A stretch of DNA of 64,000 nt from Lysinibacillus sp. FSL M8-0337 (GCF_038593855.1 NZ_CP151996.1:3658001-3722000); one strand, 5' to 3'; positions 26,900-36,766 are shown, counted from the first letter of the stretch. The notes: a model not told the origin generated them from the letters alone. Numbers and translations: made by a program.

Positions 26900-27268
26900 A
26901 TTTTCAATATCAGTACCCATGACATAAGTAGTTTACTGATAAACAAAAATCAAGTAATACCGATTGCAGATTACAATCTTAAACAGGCAATTCAAGTTGT
27001 GGAAGTATCAAGCTTAACAGGTCCAATAGCGACGGTTGAGAACTTAGTAAAAGGTTTGGATGGGCAATACTTAAACCCTTATCAAATCGGTCTAAGAAAT
27101 ACGAAAACTATGAAAGAAATCTACGTAGATGTGGAACAACTTACACCAAATACAGACCACTTTACAATCGACCTTTCACAAGAAGAACAAGGCACATATA
27201 TGCTCGTCATCGCTTATAAATTAAACGAAGACACACTAATCCAATTAACTTATTATGTAAAAAACTAA
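26900..27268 (+). pseudogene. 5'-truncated remnant of an unknown gene
   Basis: The open frame ends at 27268 with a protein-like C-terminal part of about 115 residues (VVEVSSLTGPIATVENLVKG, QGTYMLVIAYKL) that looks like a beta-rich domain. The frame reaches an ATG at 26816 only by running across the 5' end of the divergent nuclease gene, and no ribosome binding site precedes any in-frame start. I infer loss of the 5' part. Function unknown. Confidence 0.4.
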
Positions 27269-27306
27269 GCATTGTGCTGTAGATAAATAATCCTCTCTTA
27301 TAAATA

Positions 27307-27336
27307 ACGCCCACGGATTTTTCCGTGGGCGTTTTA
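27307..27336. terminator. bidirectional terminator
   Basis: ACGCCCACGGA and CCGTGGGCGT form a GC-rich stem around a short T loop, followed by TTTT on the plus strand. It lies between converging frames ending at 27268 and 27369. Confidence 0.8.
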
Positions 27337-27368
27337 GCTTATATACAGAGAACTGCACGTGGCATCGT

Positions 27369-27665
27369 TCAATAAACGCTAATTTGCGCTTCCAAATCCA
27401 ACTCACTCATTTTAAAATACGTGGTGAATCGATTGGACAATGCCTCTGTTATTGTCTTACACTGTTCTTCATTCAGTGATTTGGCATAAATTAGAATAAC
27501 CCCAATATTTTCGTTGTTGGGTTCCAACGGGTTCATCACGACATCTTCTTTCAAAATTAACGCATTGCTCATCGCAACAAAGTTTAACACCGTATTTTGC
27601 AACATTTTTCTTTCCCTTGGATTTAACCCCACAGTATCAATTATTTCGACCCTAACATAATTCAT
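27369..27665 (-). CDS. hypothetical protein
   Basis: A 98-residue protein of unknown function. It looks like a small alpha/beta fold (NYVRVEIIDTVGLNPRERKM, then NIGVILIYAKSLNEEQ). There is no membrane segment or cysteine cluster. ATG at 27665 is chosen because GGAGGTG lies 8 bases upstream; the frame extends to 27680. It is monocistronic between two terminators. Confidence 0.55.
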   Translation of the reverse strand: MNYVRVEIIDTVGLNPRERKMLQNTVLNFVAMSNALILKEDVVMNPLEPNNENIGVILIYAKSLNEEQCKTITEALSNRFTTYFKMSELDLEAQISVY

Positions 27666-27992
27666 ACTCTGCACCTCCATAAAATGCTGTAAAAAATTTA
27701 TTTTTTATATTTTACTACTTTTATTTCAAACAGAAAATAATAGATTTTTAAATAAAAACGCATTAACCAAACCATTTTTCCTAATAAAATGGATAACACT
27801 CATTAGTATAGTCCATATTTACGATTTTATTTAAATAGTATTTACTACTATAAATTATTTATTTAAAATGAAATTATCCCGATTAATTCAAAAAAAAGTA
27901 AGTTTTTTAATAATTTTTACTACTAAAATAGGCATACAATAATCATAAAATTATTAAAATGGATGAAGCAAAACACGAAGGAGCATTTTTCA
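27666..27992. other. very AT-rich intergenic region
   Basis: Divergent upstream region of two small genes with long A and T runs. I see no gene, RNA or clear repeat. Confidence 0.4.
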
Positions 27993-28364
27993 ATGAGTAC
28001 TGATTTTTTAGAAGAAAAACTAAGAGAAACTTTCTCATATTTACAATCAATAGAAGGTGTAAAGCCGGTCGACGATATTTTAGCAGTTTTAAACGATGCT
28101 ACTATTTTTCCCGAAATTACGACATTAATACATAATTCAAAATTCGAATTAATTTACTTATATGAAGAGCAACAAGTACTTTTAAAGACGATGACGAACG
28201 GCATTACGATAGATTCATCTTTTATGCAGGAAGTCCATTTAATCTATCAATATAAAGAAATGATTGAATGTATCCTAACGGGTATTATTGCAACCGATAA
28301 AATTAAAAACTATTCATTAAACTTACTTTCCCTAAAATATAGCGAATTAATTCAAAGTATTTAA
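27993..28364 (+). CDS. hypothetical protein
   Basis: A 123-residue, probably all-helical cytoplasmic protein of unknown function (MSTDFLEEKLRETFSYLQS at the start). ATG at 27993 has GAAGGAG 9 bases upstream and is preferred to the upstream in-frame start at 27963, which has none. It is monocistronic, ending at a strong bidirectional terminator. Confidence 0.55.
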   Translation: MSTDFLEEKLRETFSYLQSIEGVKPVDDILAVLNDATIFPEITTLIHNSKFELIYLYEEQQVLLKTMTNGITIDSSFMQEVHLIYQYKEMIECILTGIIATDKIKNYSLNLLSLKYSELIQSI

Positions 28365-28384
28365 TGGTGATTAGTCCTATAAAG

Positions 28385-28424
28385 AAGAACCGATGAACGG
28401 AAAATTCGCTCATCGGTTCTTTAG
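28385..28424. terminator. bidirectional terminator
   Basis: Twelve-bp perfect stem (28385-28396 with 28410-28421) between converging genes, with a T tract on the plus strand. Confidence 0.85.
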
Positions 28425-29363
28425 CTATTTTACAAAATCACCTTGAATCGGCTCTAAACCATCCGCAAAACGAATGCGTAAAGATTGGCAATTCAGAAAG
28501 TCTGGTGCGTCCATCACTTGAAAATGGATATGTGCCTCTGAGGAATTTCCTGAATTTCCACAAAGTGCTATCACATCACCTTGTTTAACAATATCTCCTT
28601 GTTGTACAAGACAAGAGTTCTTTTTTAAATGCGCCACCATACTATATTCATGATTGGTATGTTCGATAATAATTACATTTCCTGCTGGCTCCATTTCATA
28701 CATTTCTCCAGGGATATTATCTTCTAGATGATTGACAACTTTAATTACCTTCCCATCTGCAGGTGCGGTAACTTCTTTATTAAAGGCATAATAGTTTTCA
28801 TTGATGCTAGGAGAATCTTTGAAGGTCGCATCATTCTTCATGATCACCAAGTCATAAGCATATCTTTGAGCTTCATACGCGTAATGGTAATTGACAAACT
28901 CATTAACCCCTCCCCAAAATACAAACCACTCCTCTTTTATAGGCATTATATATGTATTTTGACTATACTTTTTATCGCTTTCTGGAAAAACCACATAAGG
29001 CTTAATTAATAAGCTATGAATAGTATTACTTGAATCCATCGTTACCTGAATCGCTTTCTCTTGTCGATTATCCAACCAAACATATTGATGATAATGAGCG
29101 ATTGTTGATTCATTAAATAACTCATAGTTTTGTACATTGGCATTAAAAGATTTAGCTAATTCATTAAATTGCTCATTCGAAACCATGTCTTGAAACGTTG
29201 CATGACATTGGTTATAAATTTCATCAAATCTTTCTTGCAAAAAAAACATCCCGAAATTTTGAGGTGTTACTTCATTTGAACTAACTCGCATTCTAAACAT
29301 CCCCTTTACGCTGACTATATTACCTATACGTTTGATTGGATAATAAGTTTCAATATTTACCAT
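28425..29363 (-). CDS. M23 family (LytM-type) metallopeptidase-like protein
   Basis: A 312-residue protein with a C-terminal M23 domain (about 165-300). Zinc-site elements are visible: YHYAYEAQRYAYDLVI (first His and Asp), MVAHLKKNSCLV and EAHIHFQVMD (HxH). The N-terminal 150 residues are an unrecognised region. It has no signal peptide, unlike most peptidoglycan-cutting M23 enzymes, so it may act inside the cell or leave by another route. The ATG at 29363 follows a weak ribosome binding site. It is monocistronic. Confidence 0.72.
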   Translation of the reverse strand: MVNIETYYPIKRIGNIVSVKGMFRMRVSSNEVTPQNFGMFFLQERFDEIYNQCHATFQDMVSNEQFNELAKSFNANVQNYELFNESTIAHYHQYVWLDNRQEKAIQVTMDSSNTIHSLLIKPYVVFPESDKKYSQNTYIMPIKEEWFVFWGGVNEFVNYHYAYEAQRYAYDLVIMKNDATFKDSPSINENYYAFNKEVTAPADGKVIKVVNHLEDNIPGEMYEMEPAGNVIIIEHTNHEYSMVAHLKKNSCLVQQGDIVKQGDVIALCGNSGNSSEAHIHFQVMDAPDFLNCQSLRIRFADGLEPIQGDFVK

Positions 29364-29416
29364 TTCAAATTCAGGTAAAGGACTATGTACGCATCGCCAT
29401 CAAAAAATCGCAGACA

Positions 29417-29460
29417 AAATAAACAAGCAAAAAGATTGTAAGTCTCTTGCTTGTTTTATA
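29417..29460 (-). terminator. terminator after the GNAT gene
   Basis: AAACAAGCAA pairs with TTGCTTGTTT with an interrupted inner stem; a T-rich stretch follows on the minus strand. Confidence 0.55.
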
Positions 29461-29505
29461 AAAGAAAACTAAACGCAGGACAAGCTCCCATTTTTCGCTC
29501 TCTCG

Positions 29506-29955
29506 TTATTCGAAAATCCATTCATATAAAATATCAGGTAAATTTTCTTCATTTTCATGCCCTCTACCGATTACTTTAAATCCGTGTTTTTCATAAAAAC
29601 GTTGTGCCTTTTCATTTACTTCAAATGTATATAAAGTTAATTTTCCACTTGATTGGGCTTTCGCTCTATCCAACAATGTTTGCCCGATACCAAGCCCTTG
29701 ATAGTTTATATGAATATACAGTTGACTTATTTCACTATCGTTATAGGCAATCATACCAACAACTGTTTGATCAATAATCGCTAACTCAATTTGAAACTGT
29801 TCTGGTAATAGATGATTTAAAAAGTACACATGATTTTCAACGCTATGCATTTCTTTCTGACCAATAGCCTGTTCCTTGCTATCTCGCCACATCGCTACTG
29901 TTTGCTCAGCAAATGCAGGGCTGTACGGTATAATCATTATTTTTTGTTGCGTCAT
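29506..29955 (-). CDS. GNAT family N-acetyltransferase
   Basis: A 149-residue acetyltransferase. The acetyl-CoA loop reads HINYQGLGIGQTLLDRAK (R/Q-x-x-G-x-G/A pattern) and the C-terminal signature is VNEKAQRFYEKHGFKVIGRG. The acceptor cannot be predicted. The ATG has AAAGGAGG upstream. It is monocistronic. Confidence 0.85.
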   Translation of the reverse strand: MTQQKIMIIPYSPAFAEQTVAMWRDSKEQAIGQKEMHSVENHVYFLNHLLPEQFQIELAIIDQTVVGMIAYNDSEISQLYIHINYQGLGIGQTLLDRAKAQSSGKLTLYTFEVNEKAQRFYEKHGFKVIGRGHENEENLPDILYEWIFE

Positions 29956-30083
29956 TATTGTGCCTCCTTTTTATAGTGATGGAATATGCTTATCCCACGG
30001 GAGATGCGCTGAAATCGCCATGTAATTTTGTGTTATCGCCACTAAATCCGCAGGCAATCACTCAATTTGGTACTTATTGTGAT

Positions 30084-30797
30084 TTAACATCTTACATATT
30101 TGCGTTTAAAGCCAATTCTGCCTTTCTCTACATCCTTTTGAATACTTTCATAAGCGTTGAGGAAACTACTTTTTTTATTATTCTTTTTAAGTTCTACAGG
30201 CCCTATCTGTTGTGCTGTAGCTAACGCTTTGTCGTGTAACGGGACATACGAGACCCCTACCGTATAGAGGAAATTATTCATAGCAGATTTTGTTCGTTCA
30301 GGTGAATTATGAATCGCACTTTTCACCATTTCAAGCATATTAGCCATTTTACTTTCGGAAAATTCGACATCGGGACGATTTCCTAATAGCCAGCAGTAAC
30401 AACTCCAGCCAGCAGACATTTTTAGTTCTTCCCCACTAGCAATCCATTTATCAGCAACCTGTTGCGCAATATCCGCTTCCGCCAACGTCACTGCCACCAC
30501 ATAATCAGACAACATATAAAAATACGCCCCATCAATCCAGCGCTCAAAATCCGACTCGGTCATAGCTTTTGGCTCCGCAATAATACCTGCAAAATACATT
30601 GCGTCATAATTTCCTGTGGCATAAAGCGCTTCCGCTAACGGTTGATTCAATTTGATTTTCTTAGCTATTGGCTTCATCGCCCCCGTAGCCACCCCAAAAA
30701 GTGGCTCCTGTGCACCATTTGACATATATATTTTTTTCGTACGCTCCTTACCAAGTGCTTCAAGCTCTTGCATCACCATTTCAACATTCATTTTCAC
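30084..30797 (-). CDS. DNA alkylation repair protein (AlkD-like)
   Basis: HEAT-like repeat protein of 237 residues of the AlkC/AlkD glycosylase family, which removes N3- and N7-alkylated bases. Family-like features are the N-terminal helices with LFGVATGAMKPIAKKIK, YDAMYFAGIIAEPKAMTE, WIDGAYFYMLSDYVV and WSCYCWLLGNRPD. The end, SSFLNAYESIQKDVEKGRIG, is typical of the branch annotated as DNA alkylation repair in Bacillales. Start is GTG at 30797, 6 bases from AAGGAG, or ATG two codons later. Confidence 0.8.
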   Translation of the reverse strand: MKMNVEMVMQELEALGKERTKKIYMSNGAQEPLFGVATGAMKPIAKKIKLNQPLAEALYATGNYDAMYFAGIIAEPKAMTESDFERWIDGAYFYMLSDYVVAVTLAEADIAQQVADKWIASGEELKMSAGWSCYCWLLGNRPDVEFSESKMANMLEMVKSAIHNSPERTKSAMNNFLYTVGVSYVPLHDKALATAQQIGPVELKKNNKKSSFLNAYESIQKDVEKGRIGFKRKYVRC

Positions 30798-31152
30798 TGC
30801 ACTCTCCTTACGTTAGCATTGTTACAATTTTGCCCATCTTCAATTTATTTTCATTATGCTATATCACTAGGGCATTTGTCAGCTAGCTCTATATTGTAAA
30901 AAAAAGCATAATCCTTGCTTTTATTCCCTAGTGCCTATCAAAATTTCAGTTAAATAGATATTTTTTTGCTTTTTTAATAACTTTCTATTAATATCTCTAT
31001 GTTACCTTTCTTCAACAAAGGGTATTTATATTAAATAAGTGCGGTTCTTTTTTAGTAATTTGGACAACATATTCAAGACAACACTCACAATTAATAAAGG
31101 TACTATGCGAAGGTAATTATCACATCATGGTTTCAACATCAGGAGGTTACAT
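30798..31152. other. intergenic region with partial repeat
   Basis: Divergent promoter region. It holds a weak hairpin (30899-30920) and a degraded GTGCCTATCAAAATTT at 30931 that may be a decayed GTGCC-family repeat. I found no purine-riboswitch-like core before the nucleoside transporter. Confidence 0.35.
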
Positions 31153-32331
31153 ATGCAATACGTTATTTCTATTTTAGGTATTCTCATTGTATTGTTTTTC
31201 GCTTGGCTTGCTAGTTCCAATCGAAAAGAGATTAAATTCAAACCAATTATTACAATGATGATCATTCAAATTCTGTTCTCATTACTGTTGTTAAATACAC
31301 AATTCGGCTTAATTATTATTAAGGGAATTGCTACTGTCTTTAACAAATTACTGGAATATGCAAGTGAAGGAGTTACCTTTGTATTTGGCGGCTTAGCCAA
31401 TGAGGGAGAAACGCCGTTCTTTTTAACCGTATTGCTACCCATTATTTTTATTTCAGCATTAATTGGTATTCTTCAACATTTAAAAATCCTCCCCTTTATT
31501 ATGAAAGGTATTGGCTGGGTTTTAAGTAAAGTAAACGGCATGGGGCAATTGGAATCTTATAATGCCGTTGCTTCATTAATGGTCGGTCAATCAGAAGTTT
31601 TCATCACATTAAAAAGACAACTTGGTCTGCTGTCAAAACAGCGCTTATATACACTTTGTGCGTCAGCGATGTCCACTGTATCCATGGCCATCGTTGGTGC
31701 ATATATGACGATGCTAGAACCAAAATATGTTGTCACGGCTTTAGTTTTAAATTTATTTGGCGGTTTTATCATCGCTTCAATTATGAATCCATATGACATT
31801 GACCCGAAAGAAGATATTTTAGAAATCGAGCACGAAAAGCAATCGTTTTTTGAAATGCTTGGCGAATATATTTTGGATGGCTTTAAGGTGGCAATTATTG
31901 TCGGTGCCATGTTAATCGGCTTTATTGCATTGATGGCAGGATTTAATAGTGTCTTCGAGTTACTGTTCGGCGTTACTTTCCAAACGATTCTAGGCTACAT
32001 CTTTGCGCCAGTTGCCTTTATTATGGGCATTCCTTCCTCGGAAGCGGTTAGTGCAGGATCCATTATGGCGACGAAACTAGTAACAAATGAGTTCGTAGCG
32101 ATGTTGGATTTATCTGGAGGCGATTATCACTTTAGTGAGCGGACAATGGGCATTCTTTCCGTATTCCTTGTGTCCTTCGCCAACTTCTCTTCAATTGGCA
32201 TTATTGTCGGTGCTGTAAAAAGTCTTAACGAAAAACAAGGAAATGTTGTCGCACGCTTTGGCTTAAAATTATTATTTGGCGCTACCCTTGTAAGTGTCCT
32301 TTCAGGTATTATCGTAAGCTTAATTTTATAA
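31153..32331 (+). CDS. NupC family nucleoside transporter
   Basis: Concentrative nucleoside transporter of 392 residues, expected to import nucleosides with H+ or Na+. It has eight or more membrane helices. The substrate-site motif is [16 protein letters not shown], and later [22 protein letters not shown] and [18 protein letters not shown] match the CNT core. It is preceded by AGGAGG. It is close in length to NupC and its Bacillus paralogues, so the specific symbol is left open. It is monocistronic with a hairpin downstream. Confidence 0.9.
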   Translation: MQYVISILGILIVLFFAWLASSNRKEIKFKPIITMMIIQILFSLLLLNTQFGLIIIKGIATVFNKLLEYASEGVTFVFGGLANEGETPFFLTVLLPIIFISALIGILQHLKILPFIMKGIGWVLSKVNGMGQLESYNAVASLMVGQSEVFITLKRQLGLLSKQRLYTLCASAMSTVSMAIVGAYMTMLEPKYVVTALVLNLFGGFIIASIMNPYDIDPKEDILEIEHEKQSFFEMLGEYILDGFKVAIIVGAMLIGFIALMAGFNSVFELLFGVTFQTILGYIFAPVAFIMGIPSSEAVSAGSIMATKLVTNEFVAMLDLSGGDYHFSERTMGILSVFLVSFANFSSIGIIVGAVKSLNEKQGNVVARFGLKLLFGATLVSVLSGIIVSLIL

Positions 32332-32335
32332 AGAA

Positions 32336-32361
32336 AAGGAAGTGGTGAGCTCCACTTCCTT
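32336..32361 (+). terminator. weak terminator-like hairpin
   Basis: Ten-bp stem (32336-32345 with 32352-32361), but no T tract follows; the GTGCC repeat begins at once. Confidence 0.45.
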
Positions 32362-32385
32362 GTGCCAGGCACTAAAACAATTCTG
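32362..32385 (+). repeat. GTGCC family repeat, copy 5
   Basis: GTGCCAGGCACTAAAACAAT, following the hairpin after the transporter gene. It is the last copy I see before the accessory half of the window. Confidence 0.55.
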
Positions 32386-32392
32386 ACGATTG

Positions 32393-33241
32393 TTAATAAC
32401 CATTCACAAAGTCAGAGATAGTTTCAATTTCATCTTCTGTTAGTTCTCTTTTCACATGCTTTTTATATGCTTGCATAATTTTTTGTGAATCTCCATCACA
32501 ACTATCGGTATATGTAGCAATCGTTCTAAGCATCGCTACTTCTTGATTAAACGCTTCTTTTGTTATTGGCTGTTGATGCGAAGGAATATATGTATCCGCA
32601 TCAAATTGCTCTAATTCAGCCAACAGACGAAGCGTTTCCTTAACTGTATAATGTACTTTTTCAGCATACAGATTAGGATAAATACAATCAGCAAGGAACA
32701 AAATCTTTTCTTCTTTTATATAAACCACAACCGAGTCAGCCGCATGATCCCCTCCAACATGTTGAAGGATACAAGTGACACCACCTAGGTCAATCTCCAC
32801 CCGTTTATCAAACGTGACATTCGGCAAAACAATCTGAATATCTCGGTGATCTTTGAATTCTTCTTTAATAGCTCTGGCACAAAATTCAATTTCTATCCCT
32901 TCCTTCACACGTGCGTCAAGTGCCTCATCTGACCAAGAAAATGGAATTAACTTCTCCATTGCTGTTTTTGTTTTTTTCGAAGCAATGGACACGATATGAC
33001 GTAATGCGGAAAGTCCAAAAATATGATCCCAATGCCAATGCGTTAAAACGACCATATCCGGATTAGGAACGCCCATTTTTAAAAGTTCTTCCTGAAAATA
33101 GTGTGCATGCTCCTCCGAATTCCCTGCATCGATCATTAATGTTTTGTTATGACCAACTACCATCCCTAAAATGGGACGATCCGTTTCCGCTATAGGCGTC
33201 ATATACCAAAAACAATCACCTATTTTATTTATTGAATGCAT
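32393..33241 (-). CDS. MBL fold metallo-hydrolase
   Basis: Metallo-beta-lactamase fold protein of 282 residues. The metal motif THWHWDHIFG, the late VGGDHAADSV and LFLADCIYPN (Asp), and IPSHQQP give the binuclear site. ATG at 33241 follows GAAAGGGGGG at a good distance; the frame is open to 33319 without another start signal. Substrate unknown. It is monocistronic at the edge of the accessory region. Confidence 0.82.
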   Translation of the reverse strand: MHSINKIGDCFWYMTPIAETDRPILGMVVGHNKTLMIDAGNSEEHAHYFQEELLKMGVPNPDMVVLTHWHWDHIFGLSALRHIVSIASKKTKTAMEKLIPFSWSDEALDARVKEGIEIEFCARAIKEEFKDHRDIQIVLPNVTFDKRVEIDLGGVTCILQHVGGDHAADSVVVYIKEEKILFLADCIYPNLYAEKVHYTVKETLRLLAELEQFDADTYIPSHQQPITKEAFNQEVAMLRTIATYTDSCDGDSQKIMQAYKKHVKRELTEDEIETISDFVNGY

Positions 33242-33389
33242 AATAGATAAGCCCCCCCTTTCATAATAGTTTAATTCAAAAAAGGGCAATTTACTCTTTG
33301 AAAGAATTTTTTTATACATATAACCGCTTTAGAATCACTTTAGGAATTGTAGCTACCGTTTTAGCAGTCCCACTTACTACTGTTATTAG

Positions 33390-33435
33390 AAAAGGTAAAA
33401 ACGTCAAAACCCTTAAATTTAAAGGTTTTGACGTT
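33390..33435 (-). terminator. terminator of the HNH/cysteine-cluster/glycine-zipper operon
   Basis: Twelve-bp perfect stem (33400-33411 with 33424-33435), with an extra inner AT stem and a T-rich stretch on the minus strand, 79 bases past the stop at 33514. Confidence 0.65.
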
Positions 33436-33513
33436 ATAAATTTCAAATAACAACAAAATGTAATACTTAATAAAGATGAATTTTTAGAATACCGCCTCAA
33501 TACGCTTTGTCTC

Positions 33514-34521
33514 TTAAATATTTTTTACTGCTTCTTTTGACAATGAAATAACTTCATTGACCTCTTCTACTAATACTGTAGGTAATTGGTCTTCTTTTTC
33601 TGCAGGCGTTATTAAATCTTGTGTTGATAATTTAAATAATATTGACACTAACTTTATATTATTATCTACGATTAGACGTTCTTCAAATGAATAATTATCA
33701 TAATCGTTTTTATATGCAACTAAAGCTTCTAACTTAGAAACCTCTTTTAAATAAACATTGTGAATAATTGATAATTCCTTTTCAAAATTTTTGGCAAGTA
33801 AAGTTACTTTCTTTAAAAATTGCACTGACTTATTGATAACAGACACTATTTTCTCAACTTCACGTTCAGCTTCTTCCGCTTTATCGAGACTAGAATTTCC
33901 TTTGGCATTTAATAATAATCCACCAACTGCAATTATAGGTCCTGCTACTGCTCCTGTTAAAATCTGTGTACCCAATGCAATGCCACCACCACCACTAGCA
34001 ATTGAACCGCCTCCTAATGCTGCTAATGCCGCATTCGTTGCAGCTACACCGGATAATGAGCTAATTGCTGTCCCTGTAGATGCTGTGCCTAAAGCGAGTA
34101 CACCACTATATGCAGCCATCCCAGTTACAGCACCTGCGCCTGCAGAAGCCATTGTAGTACCAATAATTTCAATAGCTTTAATTTGAACTTGTTTAATTTC
34201 AATTAATGCATGCTTAGGCATAGTAAATTCTCCAGAAATCTTTTCTTCAAAGTCTGGACGATTATGAATTTTTTCAAATGCATTTGAAAAACGCTCAAAA
34301 TCTTTCCACACTTGTACTTTTAAAGCACCTAATATATCTAATTGATTTGTCGTTTTCATTTCGGTCTCATTTAAAAGAGATTTAGAATTTTCATATTTTT
34401 CATCAGCTTCATTAACGCGCGATTTTGCATCAGCAATCTTTTTTGCACCTTTTGCTCCTGTTACTAGTCCTGCTGCACCTGCTGCAAGTGCAATTCCTCC
34501 AACGATAATTGGTAATGGCAT
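33514..34521 (-). CDS. glycine-zipper membrane protein of a three-gene operon
   Basis: A 335-residue protein with a hydrophobic, Gly/Ala-rich N-terminus (IVGGIALAAGAAGLVTG) and a long central glycine-zipper region (about 120-215, including AAYSGVLALGTASTGTAISS and GTQILTGAVAGPIIAVGGLL). These are flanked by charged helical parts. The pattern suggests tight helix packing in membranes or pore-like assembly. It is third in an operon, one base after the cysteine-cluster gene. No function is known to me; a membrane effector role is a guess from context. Confidence 0.6.
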   Translation of the reverse strand: MPLPIIVGGIALAAGAAGLVTGAKGAKKIADAKSRVNEADEKYENSKSLLNETEMKTTNQLDILGALKVQVWKDFERFSNAFEKIHNRPDFEEKISGEFTMPKHALIEIKQVQIKAIEIIGTTMASAGAGAVTGMAAYSGVLALGTASTGTAISSLSGVAATNAALAALGGGSIASGGGGIALGTQILTGAVAGPIIAVGGLLLNAKGNSSLDKAEEAEREVEKIVSVINKSVQFLKKVTLLAKNFEKELSIIHNVYLKEVSKLEALVAYKNDYDNYSFEERLIVDNNIKLVSILFKLSTQDLITPAEKEDQLPTVLVEEVNEVISLSKEAVKNI

Positions 34522-34788
34522 TCAAATCTTCTCCTTCATTTTTAAGTTTTTACAACCTTCATAATTTAGCTCATAGTACTGTTCTAACGTTAATGTTTCT
34601 TTAAAGTATTTGTCATACATATCGTCAATTCGACATTTTAACGGTCTGTTATCATAAATAGTGCAAAGATTCGTAGCTTCACTAAAATACTTACATATTC
34701 CATCACCACGATTTAGATCTTTGTATAGCTCCGAATCATTAAGTGCTTTACAACATAATCCACATTGATCACAATTAAATTTCATCAT
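34522..34788 (-). CDS. YkgJ family cysteine cluster protein
   Basis: Small protein of 88 residues with the YkgJ-type zinc or iron-sulfur cluster pattern: CDQCGLCCKAL near the N-terminus, GDGICKYF, NLCTIYDNRPLKCR, and a further Cys in YEGCKNL. The family is widespread and poorly understood. It overlaps the HNH gene by 4 bases and abuts the next gene, so all three products are likely made in set proportions. In this setting it may be an accessory or redox-responsive part of the system. Confidence 0.8.
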   Translation of the reverse strand: MMKFNCDQCGLCCKALNDSELYKDLNRGDGICKYFSEATNLCTIYDNRPLKCRIDDMYDKYFKETLTLEQYYELNYEGCKNLKMKEKI

Positions 34789-36488
34789 AGTTTAAATGTT
34801 AACGTTGAATTTTTATTTTTTATAAATTGATTTAGCCCTTCAACGGTTCCATCATATGGCAAATCTATTTTGAATTCTTTAACAATTGATGTTAAAGTAA
34901 CATTCATTTCTTGTGTTGTATTTGCCATTTGTAAACTTACACTCATTTTTTGTACAGCATGCACTTTATTTTGAAACGTATCTAAATCAATTTCAGCTAA
35001 CTTTGCTGCATATTTTACAAGTTCTGCATGTACTTCACGATAATAGTCAATTTTATAATCTATCGACGACTTTAATTGATTTGCCCAATCAACAAATTTT
35101 TGAACCATAGAAGAGTGATCCAAAAAGTACAATAAACTAATACTCATTAGCCCTGTCACGACAGCACCTACAAAATTAGGTAATACATCACCTATAATAG
35201 GAATTTTTAATGCTGGGATTTGTCCCATTGCTTCAGAAACAACCGTTCCTAACACTACAGAGGATGCTGTACAAATGATTACTGCAACTGCTTTTATGAC
35301 ATCTCCAAATGGTAATTTATTTGGATTAAATAACAAAATATTTAACGCTTCAACAATTGACGACCAACACTCACGAATTATTTTCCCAACATTTTTTGCC
35401 GATGTAGTAAAAATATTAATAAACGTTGTCATTAACGATGATAAAATACCGGAAAGTAACCCATTTGAATAACTTTGAATTACTTCTTTGTATGCTTCTT
35501 GAACTTTTTTGAAAGCCCCTTTAAAAATGTCAACTAGCCCATTAAAGAAACACTTTAAGTCGAATTTTACTTTTAACTTTGTTACTAGTTTTGGCACTTC
35601 TTCACGAACACTCATCCACACAGCAGTTAAAATAGTTCCCAAAGCCTGTCGAAGACCCATTTGCATTCCCTTTTTATAACTAGCTTTCAATGTGTCATTA
35701 ATAAACTTCTGACTTGTATAATATTTAGAAGCTATTTCTTTTTCATAAGCTGCACGAGCTACTTCATCAGCCTTTTTCATTTTTTTGATGTCTACTGCTT
35801 CTAAATTTTCAAGCTTACGTAATTCTTTACGTTCTATATCTGTTAATTGCTTAGTTGTTTTTAGTTCCGCTATACGATTTTGGCGAATTTGACGATTATT
35901 TTCTAACGTATCTGCAAATTGATTTACAGTTTTCTTTCCCTTGGAACGATTGGCAGAACGATTAGTATGCTGTAGATTAGTATTTTGATTGGCTAATTCT
36001 ACACCGTTAATCTCCGCTAATATGCGCCCAGCATCCTCATGTATTTCTTTAGCAGATATCACATGATCCAAATCAACTTTTTCATTTTGAGCAATCTTCT
36101 TTCCTGTATACGCATCTACTAAAGTACCATTATCCTTTTGCACAGAAGCTTGTCTATTTCGCTCAATGTAACGTGAATCACTATGATAATCATGAGAAAT
36201 ATGCTTATCATATGTTTCATTTTTAGAATAAGCATCCTCATTCTTTTTATTTGCATATCCATCAAAGCGATTATCACCTTTTTGCATTTGGCGAACATTA
36301 TGAATAGTATCCACATCTCCACCATGTCGATCTTTAATTAATAAAAAATCCATTCCAAATGAGGTAATTAAACTTTTTACAATAACTTGTTCATATTCAT
36401 TAAATAGTTTTTTCAGGGTACTTTCATTAGAATCCTCTATTTCATTATTTTGTAACTCATTAAGGACCCCATAAGTTTCAATAGCCAT
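34785..36488 (-). CDS. HNH-like protein with C-terminal membrane helices
   Basis: A 567-residue protein. After a charged region (1-125), an HNH-like nuclease module runs about 125-195: DAYTGKKIAQNEKVDLDHV, SAKEIHEDAGR, and NTNLQHTNRSANRSKGKK. A charged coiled-coil stretch (about 200-255) follows. Then come several hydrophobic segments (about 275-295, 345-370, 400-425 and 435-460) and a helical tail. A nuclease tied to the membrane is unusual. It is the first gene of the operon, with AGGTGATT upstream of the ATG. I cannot match it to a named defence family. Confidence 0.6.
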   Translation of the reverse strand: MAIETYGVLNELQNNEIEDSNESTLKKLFNEYEQVIVKSLITSFGMDFLLIKDRHGGDVDTIHNVRQMQKGDNRFDGYANKKNEDAYSKNETYDKHISHDYHSDSRYIERNRQASVQKDNGTLVDAYTGKKIAQNEKVDLDHVISAKEIHEDAGRILAEINGVELANQNTNLQHTNRSANRSKGKKTVNQFADTLENNRQIRQNRIAELKTTKQLTDIERKELRKLENLEAVDIKKMKKADEVARAAYEKEIASKYYTSQKFINDTLKASYKKGMQMGLRQALGTILTAVWMSVREEVPKLVTKLKVKFDLKCFFNGLVDIFKGAFKKVQEAYKEVIQSYSNGLLSGILSSLMTTFINIFTTSAKNVGKIIRECWSSIVEALNILLFNPNKLPFGDVIKAVAVIICTASSVVLGTVVSEAMGQIPALKIPIIGDVLPNFVGAVVTGLMSISLLYFLDHSSMVQKFVDWANQLKSSIDYKIDYYREVHAELVKYAAKLAEIDLDTFQNKVHAVQKMSVSLQMANTTQEMNVTLTSIVKEFKIDLPYDGTVEGLNQFIKNKNSTLTFKL

Positions 36489-36766
36489 ATAATCACCTCA
36501 ACTTCATTTACGATAATATTATTATCCCATCCAGTTTCATTTTTTTTACATAAAACAAGGATATTAAACTCAATTATATACCATGTATTGGACAAAATAA
36601 GTCCATTATAATCTTTTTATAAAATTTATATCAAAGCAAGCAATGATTTTTAAAGAATTAAAACAGTCTACGCTCTCGACCTCCATCATACTTGCTAACC
36701 TAAGATATTCTAGCGGTATATAATTTCTGAATGTCAAAAGATTACGGTAGCCTAGTAGGATAAAAA
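36489..36766. other. intergenic region, no gene
   Basis: AT-rich upstream region of the HNH operon. No open frame with a start signal was seen. Confidence 0.45.

Noticed and set aside
30940-31152. Purine riboswitch before the nucleoside transporter
   Set aside because: The conserved core bases and paired arms expected for that aptamer could not be found.
33298-33450. Plus-strand 50-codon frame (TTG start) with a hydrophobic stretch
   Set aside because: Half of it is the terminator hairpin of the opposite operon and the start signal is weak. The minus-strand frame at 33312-33500 is also unsupported.
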